NCBI GenBank assembly: GCA_024867545.1
Contig: JANFNE010000020.1
Coordinates: 496,001 to 560,000, forward strand
Length of the DNA stretch: 64,000 nt
Direction of reading: 5' to 3'
DNA from: Phytopythium helicoides
Lineage: Eukaryota > Oomycota > Peronosporomycetes > Pythiales > Pythiaceae
The notes under the pieces are model-generated. The model had not been told where the DNA came from, ran no database searches, and saw only the letters and a program-made list of their open reading frames with translations. Shown here piece by piece: positions 10,125 through 21,300 of the stretch. Positions within the stretch are counted from its first letter, which is position 1. Each line of letters begins with the position of its first letter. The position numbers and the translations under genes were made by a program.

Positions 10125-13100
10125 TCACGACATATCTTGGTGTAGTAGCTGGACAAGCTTCTCGGAGTCTGCGATCGTCCGTGTGAGCCCGATGATCTGG
10201 TTCCCGCTGATCAGGTACGTGTCCGTGCATGAGCAGCGGACAGACGCCCGTGCAGCTGCTGACAAACCCTCTTCCTTGCCAAAACTGCTTTGCGGTACGA
10301 CAGCCTGGAAAGTGGCATCAAACTCCACGATTACCGAGTAGCCGCTCGCGTGCATCCGCTTCTCTTCGATGGAAATCACACATAAGCAGCGACTGAACAA
10401 TGACACGTACTTGGAGATGCCATGTGAACCATGGAATGTGCCCCAAAAAGGGACCTCTTCCGGACATCGGATTTGAGGATGAAGCTAGAAGTAATCATCG
10501 GGCCGAGTAGGTTCACGTCAGGAACGGCGAGATACCGCCGAAGGGTCGACCCTACGCGATTAGTTGCCACGCACTCGACAAGTGTAATGTTGGCGGCTTC
10601 ATCAACATCAGTAAGGCTTCCACGATTAGACCGCGAGTTCGCAACGGCATCTTGCATCGACTCGAACCAATGCGTTCGACTCGCTTCCGACCGCGTCACG
10701 AACGTTAGCGTCTCGTCGACCTCTCGGTGACGATCAAACACTTCGACTTGAAAGCCAAAAGCACCGACTCCAGGATTCTTGACACTACGACCAAAGGCAA
10801 TCCACTTTCGTGCATTGCACACAACAAGTTTCTTGGGTCGCGCGTTCCAATATTGCTTACGCGACAGCAGGAACTGTTTCAGTTTTGAGGTCGATGTCGT
10901 TCCCTTGCCTTCGACGATGGCGAGTTCATCGGGCCGCTTCCACTTGGCGGAGATGTGACGGTGGTTTCAGCAATGTCCTGCACCGTCAGCTCGCAGGTGC
11001 TTTTGTCAAATTTGAGACTCACACGAGCCCAGTTAGCACGCTTCTGGTAGGCAATGCCAGAGATGAAGAAATCATCTTCAATTGCATCAAATGTAGTTGT
11101 CGTGTCCTGATCGAAGAATATCGATGATTGACTCCGAGTATCGGCTCTGTGTGCGGCTGCGGAACATATCTGTCGGGTGAACGGCCTCGTTGCCACTTGC
11201 GCGATTCTGGGCCGATCCAAAGCCCTCCTTCTCTTGTGGGAGTCTGCGGAACGGAACAAGCTCGTGAGACAAGTACTCGCTAGCAGAAGATGAAGGCCGC
11301 GAAAGTGGAATCATATCCTCCAATCCATCAGCGCTCGGTCCTCTGGCACGTCCTCCTCCGCCGTTTCCACCGGAATTATCGTCCAGTCCGAAAAGAGATT
11401 CATCAAGTGCATCCATCTGCTGATAGTGCGACGCCACTAGCGACGATACAAAGTCCGACCAGCCGGTTGTGTTGTTGCAATACTGGCGCACGAGTTCTTG
11501 CTGGAGAGTTGGAGCGCTACTGATTTTGTCAATTTTTACACCAAGAATTGCGAGGTGCGCGTCATATTGGTGTGCAGTACTGCTCTTGTGCAGTTTGTGC
11601 ATAATGAAGGCAAGAACCGACTCCGGTGGTCGGAACACGCTTCGAAGGAGAGGGTTGTTGACGCGTTCGTTGCTTGTTTCACGGTCCAGCAAGTTTAGGT
11701 AGAGCTTCAACAGGCGGCAATGCAAAATATTGGCCTTCGGGAACTTCTCGAAGATGTCAAGTAGCGATCGAGCTAAATCGAACCGCATCAGCCGCATGTC
11801 TACAGCATCACGAGACATTCGGATGATTGCATCCAGCAGCTCCACAACATGGACGACTAAGAGAGGCGACGTAAGTGGGCGGTGGTTGATGATCGTTTTG
11901 CTCGGCAGCTGGGATACCTTAATGAGCGGGGATGCAACCCGAAAGCTGACCTCAGCTTCCTCCTTGACACCAAATATTTTCGGAGACGTCTGATCCTCGA
12001 TATAGTCGCCGTTTGAACCGGAAGAATCCGATGCCTCTTCATCACCGGATTCGTCCGAGTCGCTATCGCTGAAACAATCACGAGAGGCAAACTCAGAGAT
12101 GGTAGACAGGTGCTGATGATAGTTGATAGACGCGCAGAGACTTTCAAGGATCGCCTGCACCGGTGCAGCAAGCTGGTCAAGCCGCTTTGGATCTCCAAGC
12201 GAACATTCAATGACCAGTCGGAGCGCGTCTATGACGAGGTTGCTGGGTGTTCCGACACCATTCGCCTGGTTGGCTTCCAGAAAGCGCAACTCCGTTGCAC
12301 CAAGCTCAGGACAAACGAGAGATGGAGTCAGAATTGTCGAGCAGTGCATTGAGAACTGCGGTCTTTATCCCTTGATGAATATTCGGATCATTTGGCAGCA
12401 ACTTTGGAGGGAACAGCTCTCGTTCAAATGCCTCTACATTTTCAAAGGATGCAAGCTGCACGCGCGTTTGAATGTAGTATCGGAATGTGTTGGGAAACTC
12501 CTGTGCAAGAATCTTGGTCAATATACCGACACAGCCAGTGATTCTCTCATGTGCAACTGGCTTCCGAGAACTAAAGACTGCAGATGAAGAAGATGAGAAC
12601 CCGTTGGCGATCGACGACGGGAGAGAGAGACGCAGATGTAGGCGACAGTGAAGACGTTGAAGAAGACGTTGATGTTGACGAAGCTGTCGAAAGCGCTCGT
12701 GCTGGCCGTGTCGGCATACGGTCGACCGCACGACGCACGATACAGCGAATCGCACGCTCATACGGCAGTCCTCTGCGGTGAGCGAGGTGAATCATCCCGT
12801 GTAGGAGTGATGCGATCTCGGGGTTGTATGCGTGGAACGCCAGACGTTCGAGCACAGGTCTCCTTACGTCCTGCTGATTCGACTGGTACTTCCAGGTCGC
12901 TGATGATGCGGTGGACGGAAGGGAACACGATCATATTCTTGGTGATGCGGCACATGTACGCGACGAGAACAGTGTCGACAGTAGGTTCGTCTTCTTCGAG
13001 ATGGCTCTTCAGGCCATTGACGACGGTTGCTTGTGGAGTTGGGGCTTGCTTTGCCATCAATTTCCTTTGGAGCTGCGTCTCCCCACAGGAATCGATAAAG

Positions 13101-14066
13101 GCCACCAAATATCCGTTTCCACTCTTCTGCAGACAGCTCATCTAACCGCAAGACGAAACCTCGCACAGCAGAGTTGTTGCCCGTGACGTTGTCGCCGTCC
13201 AAGCAGTCATCTGAAAAGCTGCCGCTGGAGCTCTCGAGCCGCATCCCAACGTGCATGCGCAAGTTCTTTCTCGTGGCGGAGGCGTGGCGGCGGAAGCCTC
13301 CAGTGTAGTTGAGTGTCGACGCGAGCTGCTGCGGCGACGCCTTTGCCACCGCTAGAGCCGGCGATTCCGTGGAAGAAGCCGTGTCGCTCGCTCCTCCTCT
13401 GTTCTTCTCCCTGAATTCAATCTCGTCCTCGTCCAGCTCCTCGTCGTCGCCTTCCTGCTCCTCCTCGTTCGCGCCGGTGTTGGGTTCTCCGTGCCACGCC
13501 ATAGCTTTCAGGTAGAACCTGAGAATGATCTCCATGGCCAGGAACGGTCTTCTGTACCTCTCCCTGAGCTCGTCCTCGCATGCGTCCTGGTTCAGCGCGC
13601 GCGTCGACTTTGGCAGCGAGGTGGCGTACTCAAACACCGCGGCAATGTTGTCAGGCTCGAGCAGCATCCTCTGCACGGGCGAAAAGCCTCTCTCGCGGCG
13701 GTGCACCGTGGCCAGCACCGTCTCGGCATCGTAGCAAGCGCAGAAAACATTCTGCAGCGCGTGCGCGAGCCGCAGCGCCTCCGAGTTGTGCAGCGCCTGC
13801 GACGTCTTGATGGGGTCCCTCGCGCCCGAGGCGCTCGTGGAGCGCGCGAGCTCCAGCAGCGACAGCGACTTTGTCCACACGCTCACGGTCGGCGGCGAGG
13901 CGCTCGATCCGGAGCCGCTGCTGTTGCTGCTGCTGCGCCGCGCGCGCGTGAGCGGCGAGTCCGCGGCCGCGTCCAGCAGCAGTCCGTGCTCGCTCTCGGC
14001 CTCCGAGTCGCTCTCGGTCTCCACGACGCACGTGCAGCGGCGGGAGAGCCGCGCGGCCGCCATCAT
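10125..14066 (-). CDS. SAPS-domain protein (PP6/SIT4 phosphatase regulatory subunit), with a PH-like C-terminal part
   Basis: SAPS proteins are regulatory subunits of PP6-type phosphatases. The gene looks intronless. The first frame (from 14066) gives a Ser-rich N-terminus and the start of the helical SAPS region (FLAMEIILRFYLKAM; EEWKRIFGGLYRFLWGD). It continues through successive frames with VLVAYMCRITKN, RLAFHAYNPEIASLLHGMIHL, GCVGILTKILAQEF, FLEANQANG and VVELLDAIIRM. A second part (KLKQFLLSRKQYWNARPKKL ... THWFESMQDAV) resembles a PH domain. Seven frame changes lie near 13040-13043, 12892, 12619-12621, 12309, 11113-11122, 10945-10965 and 10445-10449: five act as one extra base, two as one missing base. 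With these corrected the length is 1312 residues. The SAPS assignment is by pattern and order of conserved helices. Either an error-rich stretch or a decaying gene. Confidence 0.68.
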
Positions 14067-14444
14067 GCGCGGCAGGCGGAGAAAGGCGGAGTGAGAGGTT
14101 GCCGCCTAGAAGGGAAACAGCCGGCGCCCGCTGGGTTGTATGGGCGGTTGTATGGGCCAGGTCCGCCCTTGGTGGAGGGCACTCGCGCGGGGGAGGCAAA
14201 GAACGCAAGGTGGCATACATTAAAAAAGTCGACGCCGACTAAGTCGACTTTATACAAATGACAAGATAAAAGCGTCGCAGAGGGGAGATAAGTCGACGGA
14301 TACAGGAAGTCAGAGCGGAACAGAAATAAAAGAGAACCCATGCATACGAAAAGCAAGAGAAATGGGCCGCGTGGGTACAAAAAGCGGCCTGAACTTATTC
14401 TTCTGCTCATGACTCGCGTCCAGCGGAACGGCAGTCTCAGCTTC
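14067..14444. other. Upstream region of the SAPS gene
   Basis: No gene supported. The stretch holds the SAPS promoter and three copies of the octamer AAGTCGAC (14226-14233, 14241-14248, 14290-14297). Confidence 0.4.
14226..14297. promoter_or_regulatory. Three copies of AAGTCGAC upstream of the SAPS gene
   Basis: The octamer occurs at 14226-14233, 14241-14248 and 14290-14297, about 160-230 bases before the SAPS start. The middle copy is part of the palindrome AAGTCGACTT. This clustering suggests a binding site; function is inferred. Confidence 0.35.
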
Positions 14445-14840
14445 TCAATTCTCACTTTGGAGCTCCTCGCTTCTCTCTGTGGCGGCTGCACTCGCTGCTG
14501 CCACCGCAGCGCTGCGCGCTTGCAGGCGACGCGCGTTAAACGCCTGCGACACCTGAGCGAGCCGACGAGCTCGCACCTCGAGGGTCGCGGCGTTGCGTTA
14601 CAACATCCAGCTGTGAGTTGTCAAGAGACACTCGGATGCGAGAGGAAAAGGCCACTTCAATTCGCAAGATGATCCCGAGGAGCGGCAATAAACAACCGGC
14701 TCCAGCGTAAATCAACACCCATTGTCGTCGTCTCGATGAACGAAGGGCGAGAGAGAGCTCAAGATGTGGCGAGGGCGGTGTTGGAATGAAGTTCTCACCA
14801 TTGGGACCAACAACTCCAACGTTCGAGGCGAACCATTTGT
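14445..14840 (-). CDS. Possible small single-pass membrane protein (uncertain)
   Basis: An open stretch on the minus strand has one strong hydrophobic segment (WVLIYAGAGCLLPLLGIILR) followed by a charged, Ala-rich helical tail ending at a stop at 14445-14447. The tail requires a one-base frame change near 14560 (GEVRARRLAQVSQAF joins to NARRLQARSAAVAAAS). The size and layout recall small mitochondrial inner-membrane assembly factors, but I recognise no family and cannot place the start. Low confidence. Confidence 0.3.
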
Positions 14841-14961
14841 GACTGCGGATACGCAATGTCGACATCCATTCCAATTGTATAGACTACACTTGTAACAAGC
14901 TACTGGTATGCATCGGCGAGTACTAACAACGACAACAAACACGAACAAACCGTCCGACCCG

Positions 14962-16413
14962 CTAGATTTCGAGCGACGTCATGTCGGAGAGCACGCCACA
15001 GGTGCCCGAGTCGGAGCTCGAGCGACTGAGGCGAATGTACCCCTGCTCGCCCCAGTCGCTGCCCCACGAGTTGCGGATCTTGATGGAGGACGAGTCATAG
15101 CCCACGGCGACCACGGCGTGGTCGAGCTGCCACGAGTCGCAGGACGACACGACGCCGCCCGTGTACTGCTTCCACACGCTGTTGCCTGACGCCACTGCCA
15201 CAACAACTGGGCGGTCGTTCAGAGCGCTGAGAAGCTCATCCTCACCTCGAGGTACGTGTACCCGCTCAGACCAGTGTCGCTTGCTTGGCAGCTGCTGGAG
15301 CTGCAGCCGTTCGAGTACCCTATGCTGGCCGTGTATGGGTAGTCTGCTTCCAGACAGAGTCCCGTTGCTTTGGACATACTCGTACGCGTACTCTGGAGCG
15401 CCTCCATTGCAGCCCCAATTCTGTGAATCACACCCAACCAATTGCTGCTCCGAGTACTTGTTGAGCGACTTCTGTCCTCCGGCGATGCACTGCGCGGATT
15501 CAACAGCCTGCAACTGTCGCGAAAGCCCAGCACGAGCCGCACTGTCCTTGGTTCTGGATCGGTGACACGCAGGATGAGGTTGTCCAATCGACTGACCCAC
15601 TCGTTGTGGATTCTGGATTGCTGACCGCTGGCGCCGAAATTGTTGTGGTTGGAGCCGCAGTCGTCGCAACAGGAGTTGCAGTAGTCGCCACAGGCGCCGA
15701 CGTAGGCTCCGCTGTGGATGGCGCCTCTGTGGGCCACCAATCTGGCCACCAGCCAGGTTTTCCATGCGAGAAGCTATAGGACGTTGTGGCAGCTCCATCA
15801 GACCCACTTGCAGATCCTTCGTTGACGTACACAATATCATCTCCTTCCGTGCTTGTATCATTAGCAGGCTCCACTGTCCCGGCTGAGAACTGGGCGATTA
15901 CGGCGTCGATCATCGCCTGCACGGAGGCGAACCAAGATGACTCGTCGTTCGTTGTCATCATCGAGTCTTGTTGGCGTCGAAGCATTCGTGAGCGCGTTCG
16001 TGATCCAACTGCCCGCGAATGATTGCTCTGGACGTATGAGTTGGTCACAAAGGTGCTGAACTCGTCATCCGTAAGCAGAGAGAATGGCGTGTCAGTCGAG
16101 AAGTTGGCATCGGGGTTCAACTCCTGCGCCTTGGCAATGCTTTGCTTGGTAAGGAAGAATCGCTGGCGCTGGTCCTCTTCCGCTTCGTCACCACTACGAT
16201 CCTCCGTCGCCGGAATCCACCCGTTCTTCGACGCAGTGTCACCGTACTTGGCCCTCCACGCCTCGAGTTCAGCAGCAATGTCGTCTACTTCCTCCAAGTA
16301 CCGTTCGTAGTCGATACCCGCATGCATCGGTCGTGCAACTGAAAAGTTCACGATCATGGCGCATAAAGTGACACCCAGTGCGATCGCACTTGAAAGGCTA
16401 GGCGTCTTCTCAT
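14962..16413 (-). CDS. Papain-like cysteine protease 1
   Basis: C1A-type peptidase, probably secreted: a hydrophobic N-terminal stretch (SSAIALGVTLCAMIVNFSVA) precedes a charged propeptide-like region (YERYLEEVDDIAAELEAW) and a Trp/Pro and Thr/Ala/Pro-rich linker. The catalytic domain shows the active-site cysteine (QNQGQCGSCWAFATV), CNGGAPEYAY, the histidine region (LDHAVVAVGYD) and the asparagine (IRNSWGSDWGEQGYI). The frame changes near the start (about 16405-16413), at 15507-15508, 15361-15363 and about 15241; two act as extra and two as missing bases, so the corrected 483-residue length is unchanged. Alignment with protease 2 supports a start at 16413. A tandem paralogue lies downstream on the same strand. 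Confidence 0.8.
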
Positions 16414-17411
16414 TTTCACCGCGGTTTACTTGCGCTTCAAAATGCTGGCTTGTCAGGTGCGCTGCCTCGATGGCAAAGTTGAAAGTGAGAGATCAGCCAG
16501 AGTAGGAGCTGTGGGGTCGCTTGCCTCCCACAGTAGTCGCAGACGTAGCGCTCGAGCCTGCGATCGCTTCAAGAGCTAGCCTCCTCTGAGACGCTGAGCA
16601 GCCGCCAGCAGTCTGATTTCCGCAACCCAATCTTCATCTTTAGTCAACGATCTGGTATCCAAGATACTGTTCGGGCAGCAAAATCTCCGCTCACCAAATG
16701 CGAGGAACCATCTGGAAGCGATCACCCTTGACGTCTCGACTCATCCATGTCGAAGATGTGGTTGCGCGTCGCCTTTGTAGAGGATGCAGAGACCGCAATG
16801 TAAAGAACTGTTGAGTGGGCATCCACTCCACCAAGATGCACCAGGAACGCCTGCTGCGTTCATTGAGGATTCCTGCGACTGATCCATTTCCACTCGTCCA
16901 GGTGGCGGTCGCCGTTCATGGGCCACATGTAAGCAGCTTGATTTGATCCGAAGAGGGTGATGCAGCTAGCAGCACATTGTGGTAGTCAGCTTGCTGAAGC
17001 CACAGAGCCTAATACTCATCCTCTTCTCAGGTGCCATCGGGCGTTTCAATGTGTTGCAGCAAAGCCTGACGCATTCTGGACATTTCTCGTGGAAGATCCT
17101 GACTCGGCGACGCCATCGCCATGATGAGAACGATCATGGTACTTGCTGGACGTGAAGCCAATCGCCACAAAGGACTGGTAAAGAAGAATTCGGCAACGAC
17201 AGTTCACAGCTCCTATCGAGATGAGAATGTCAAGTGTCGAATGATAGGATACAAGTTTAGTGAACTTACACGTTAATCGGACAAACAGCGCTAGCAAAAC
17301 TGCAGCGAAGGCCTCGCGCATCTACTTGTCGACGCACACAAACTCACAACAAACAGCTACCATGAAACACTCGAGCTGGAAACTAGACGCCAGCGCACAG
17401 CATCTACTCGA
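16414..17411. other. Region between the two protease genes
   Basis: About 1 kb. A short minus-strand stretch from 17321 begins MREAFAAVLLALFV, like a signal peptide, and another contains MIVLIMAMASPSQDLPREMS, but neither continues into a supportable gene and several frames are interrupted. It also contains the protease 1 promoter. I assign no gene. Confidence 0.4.
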
Positions 17412-19025
17412 TTAGATCGTGGGGTACGACATATCTGTGTACATGCCACAGACGCCGGTCGAGTCGCTGGAGCGCGACAGGTAAATGTAGCCCTGCTCGC
17501 CCCAGGTCTCACCCCACGAGTTGCGGATCTTCCAAGCCGTATCCGTGTAGCCAACAACGACAACAGCGTGGTCAAGCGTGCTAGTGTCACATGACGAGAT
17601 CGTGCCGCTCGTGTACTGCTTCCAGGCTGTGTTGGACGACGCGACAGCGACGACAACTGGGCGTTGAGCAACAGCAGTAGCAAGGTCCGAGGCAGAGGAG
17701 AGTGACTGGTAGCCAGTGATGCCAGTGGTTGCAGCAGAGCAACCCGTGGTGCAAGATCCCGTAGAGCCCGAGTCACCCGACGTGAACGGGTAGTCCTGTC
17801 TCCGTGCAGAGGCCGTTCTCCTGAATGTAGTCGAAGGCGTACTGGGGAGCACCACCGTTGCAGCCCTGGTTCTGGGTGTCACAGCTCGTCAGCTGCTGCT
17901 CGGAGTACTTGGTGATCGACTTTTGGCCGTTCGCAATGCACTGCGCAGACTCAACGGCGGCGACCGTGGCGAAGGCCCAGCAGTCACCGCACACGCCCTG
18001 GTACTGAATTGGTGACATGCACGTCGTGGCGGACCAGTCGACCGACGAGGTGTCAGCATCCGATGCAACTGATGACGTGGTACCAGTGTTGGCGCTGTTT
18101 GTTGACTCCGTTGTGGTAGCGGGGGCTGCCGTGGTGGCAACAGGAGCTGAAGTAGTAGCAACCGGAGCGGAGGTGGTGGCGACCGGGGCAGAAGTCGTGG
18201 GGGCGTAGGTCGCAGCAGGGGCCGACGTCGCGGCAGCAGGAGCAGAAGTGTACGAAGTTGAGTCCGACGACCCACCGGCAGGTTCGACCGTGCCCCAGTT
18301 ACCCCAGTTGCTCCAGTCCCAGTTGTCAAAGATGGACGAGAAGTCGTAGCCGCCGAAGCCGGTGCTTCCGCTGTTGGTGGTGGCAGCAGTGGCGGAGGGC
18401 GTCGCGTCCGAAGACCACGTAGACGACCAGGACGTCTTGGTGGAGGTGCCTCCGTTGCCGTTGTCCGTTGTGGTGGTCGTGGACGTGTAGGTCTTGCCGG
18501 AGCCTGACGACGTCGTGGTTGTGGTCACTGTGTTTCCTGATCTGGACGGTGGTAGGTCTTGGTGTTGGAGCCTGCAGCATCCGAAAGCGAGGTCGGAATA
18601 CCCATCGCAGACGAGCGGCCTCCATTGTGGCTGCGGCGTCCGCGTAGCCGGCGTGCAGTGGTGCTGTGGTATCCGCCCTTGAAGAACGAATGCCACTCGT
18701 CGTCGGTGAGCAGTGAGAAGGGCGAGTCGACAGAGAAGGTGGCGTTGGGGTTCTGTGCGGTGGCATTCTCGATGCCTTGCTTGGTGAGCGCGAAGCGCTG
18801 CAGGTGGTCCTCCTCCTCGTCACTGCGGTCCTCTGACACGGGCCACCAGCCGTTGCTCTTGGCCACCTCGCCGAACTTGGTCTTCCACGCCGCGAGCTCC
18901 ACGAGCGTGTCCTCGCGCTCGGCCAGGTATCGGTGGTAGTCGAGCTTGGCGTGCATCTGCCGCGCATCCACAGCCAGCACGGCGGTCGCGGCCAGCACCG
19001 CTGCAATCGTCGAAGGCGCCTTCAT
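17412..19025 (-). CDS. Papain-like cysteine protease 2 with Thr/Ala/Pro repeat linker
   Basis: Paralogue of the neighbouring protease. Starting at 19025 it has a clear signal peptide (MKAPSTIAAVLAATAVLAVD), a propeptide-like region (YHRYLAEREDTLVELAAW), a Ser/Thr/Gly-rich segment, a linker of imperfect APVATTS heptad repeats (about 18120-18210) and the catalytic domain: active-site cysteine (GVCGDCWAFATVAAVESAQC), CNGGAPQYAFDYI, LDHAVVVVGYTD and IRNSWGETWGEQGYI. The residue before the catalytic Cys is Asp, not the usual Ser. Two one-base frame changes, near 18541-18560 and 17792-17803, cancel in length (537 residues). The Thr-rich linker is a likely O-glycosylation region (inferred). Confidence 0.82.
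18120..18210 (-). repeat. In-frame 21-base repeats coding APVATTS in protease 2 linker
   Basis: Three near-perfect copies of a 21-base unit, plus degenerate flanking copies, encode the Ala-Pro-Val-Ala-Thr-Thr-Ser linker between propeptide and catalytic domain. Confidence 0.6.
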
Positions 19026-20113
19026 GTCGAGTCGGTGCGGGGGCAAATCCGAGAGTGAGACCAACTGACTGCGCTAAACGCCCGCAGCCTTTACAGGTAG
19101 TTCGAACAACGCCACGGGAGAGCGAGTCTCACCATGACGCCGCTCGGAGCTCCTCGCACCTTACGGTACGGCGCGCGCTCCTGCAGATGGCCGCGGGGCG
19201 CGAGGCGAGCCACAACATGGCCGCCATGTGCCATCGCGCGCGGTGGCGTCGAGTCATCTGTACGGTACGGGCTTCCACCGCGACAGCTGTTTGGGGGCAA
19301 TAAGATGCGAATCAACGACGCAGTACGTATGCATGACAATTTTGCGTACACTTTCAACCTGAAAATATGTCAATAAAGATGCTATACGTATGCATAAAAA
19401 CACTTATGTGACGAAGTAAGGATACAATGTCGGCCGGTATACTGGAAGTCAGCGAGCAGAAGCCGGACGCCTGTTGTTGAAGCGGGAGCCGAGTTTTTTA
19501 CACCGAGGTCAGCGCGCAGTTGGCCTGGCTTACCGGCGGCGCTCAGCCACACACGCGTAATACAAGGCGAGTCAGGAGCTCCAACTGAGACCGGCTGTGC
19601 CCCGTTGACCAGGCGAGGACAACGTTTGCTGTGTGTGTGCGTCTCGGCTCTGCCAGCGGCTGGTCGTTCATGCGGCCGCGACCGAGCGTGAGCCGCTGAT
19701 ACGCGGCCAGACGGACTCACGACGAACAGCACAATTCAAGAACGTGAAGCTGTACAACACCTTGAGCTGGAGGCGCACGATGCCACGCTTGGGGCATCTC
19801 ACAGCTGAGAACTCGACACCAAGTTGACGTACGTGGTGTTGGCCTCGTGAAACGGTTGGGTGTGTCTCGAGCGACTGGAATCGGGGAACGCGGTGGCGAA
19901 AGCGCCTGCTGTCTAACGCTCCTGATCCAAGTGTGCCCACCGCGCTCCTCGCCATTCGTGAGCGTGCAGAGCGATCTACTTTTATGGTGGCTATCCTTTG
20001 GTATCTCAACAGCGTACCTAGGCAGCTGACTACGGATGCAGAAGGAACGACCTTCAAGTCTGGCAGCAGATCCAAATGATCTGTGTCCACACGAAAGTGT
20101 GGATTTTACAGCT
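19026..20113. other. Gene-poor region upstream of protease 2
   Basis: About 1.1 kb. I find only short interrupted frames on both strands and no recognisable domain. Contains the protease 2 promoter. Confidence 0.45.
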
Positions 20114-20740
20114 ACCGTACTATTTCATTGACAAGAGGTCTTAGAAATTCCTCACAATAACGAATGATAACGTGACCGGCACTCAGGACGGACCATGCCA
20201 GGAGGAATGCACTCAAGTTGATCACACGATCTTGGCCATGAATGCCACCGTAGCAGGTCTCAGGTTGAGTTTTAAGATTTACTTCAGATATTGGTGTTGA
20301 GTATCTCTCACGGAGAGTTACTGTAGTTGGAAGTCGTATTGTGCAATGCAGGCACCATCCTGCACGCCGGGTGAATTACAATCGTGACGTTCGTTGTGAG
20401 CATTTCGGTATCCGAGACTCCAATGATGGGGATCGTCGATTATACATATTTTGACAGTCGCGATGCTGATGCGTTACAGTATTCGAAACAAATCATATCA
20501 TGAGGACTTCCTCTGAATAGAGTATTTCAACCTGATGTGCGCGCTGGGCCACGAGGGAGAGAGAACACTCGCACGAAAAGCACGAAACACCTCAGACATT
20601 GTGCGAGGCCCAGGTGTGAAAGGACGTAAGTGTGGCGAAGATACAAAACGAAATGACCAGAAAGATCAGGGAGAATATTGTGCCAACTAGAAGTCGAGCT
20701 CGGCTGAGCCATTTTGCGAGTCGTCACCATAGGACCAAGG
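20114..20740 (-). pseudogene. Broken gene for a membrane protein with a Cys/Asn-rich outer part (unrecognised)
   Basis: On the minus strand several frames each look coding in turn: a hydrophobic helix (LLVGTIFSLIFLVISFCIFA, about 20620-20700), a probable intron, a stretch with possible N-glycosylation sites (TTNVTIVIHPAC, LHNTTSNYSNSP), then ETCYGGIHGQDRVINLSAF and a second hydrophobic segment ending EEFLRPLVNEIVR before a stop at 20114. At least two frame changes and stop codons interrupt it. I recognise no family. Either an error-laden real gene or a decayed one. Confidence 0.3.
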
Positions 20741-21300
20741 TTTGGTTATTATGGATATGATTAGTGCATTTTGCTCCGACACCGAGCAATTGCTTTGCTT
20801 GTGCTAATTGTCTGGGGAGCAGTGAATATGCATTGAGTGGTAACCACAATCAAGATTGCGTCCAATTGGCAAAATGACTTACTAGTAATGCAGAGAAGTC
20901 TGGTTTACCCCACAGAACAAGCAGCCCGTCACCAAGTTTCCGGCACAACAACCACAGCATGTCGCACATGCTGTTTCAATACCCACTTGAACCGTGCACC
21001 GAGTCATGTCCTGCCGCATTCGCAACTCGTCCAATATGGAAACAGTCACTCCCACACTGATCCAAAGTCCGCCAAGGCTACATGGCGAAGTTTTGGGGAA
21101 AGAATGCGGCTGTTCGAGTTTTTTTTTGTTTTTTGTTTTTTGTTTTTTGTTTTTTTTTTTGCTGCCTTGTTGGGGTTGGGACGTGCTCTTATTTTTAACC
21201 TCGTTCAACACCATGACCGTAAGATACACAGTCATCGCTCAGCTGGAACCTTCTAGGCAGTCTTTAACATTTCCAAAATGGGCTTCCTGCTTTAGGCGCT
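20741..21300. other. Gene-poor region with a long T-rich tract
   Basis: No gene supported. A T-rich tract at about 21119-21162 is built from T6 to T12 runs separated by single G bases, likely replication slippage and a hard place to sequence. The first exon of the lipid phosphatase locus that follows may lie here, but I could not find it. Confidence 0.4.

Noticed and set aside
2097..14066. Programmed +1 frameshifting (Euplotes-like) as a coding system
   Set aside because: Break sites share no stop-codon or slippery motif beyond short homopolymers, several breaks go the other way, and homologous neighbours are clean. Sequence error is simpler.
13491..14261. 256-codon plus-strand frame opposite the SAPS N-terminus
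   Set aside because: Low-complexity Arg/Ala-rich shadow; the minus-strand frame has recognisable helices and a start.
17046..17321. Small secreted protein starting MREAFAAVLLALFV
   Set aside because: Signal-like start but the frame after the probable donor runs into stops in each splice choice I tried, and no family is recognisable.
21119..21162. T-rich tract as a functional element
   Set aside because: Simple slippage-type tract of T runs with single G bases; no flanking structure supports a role.
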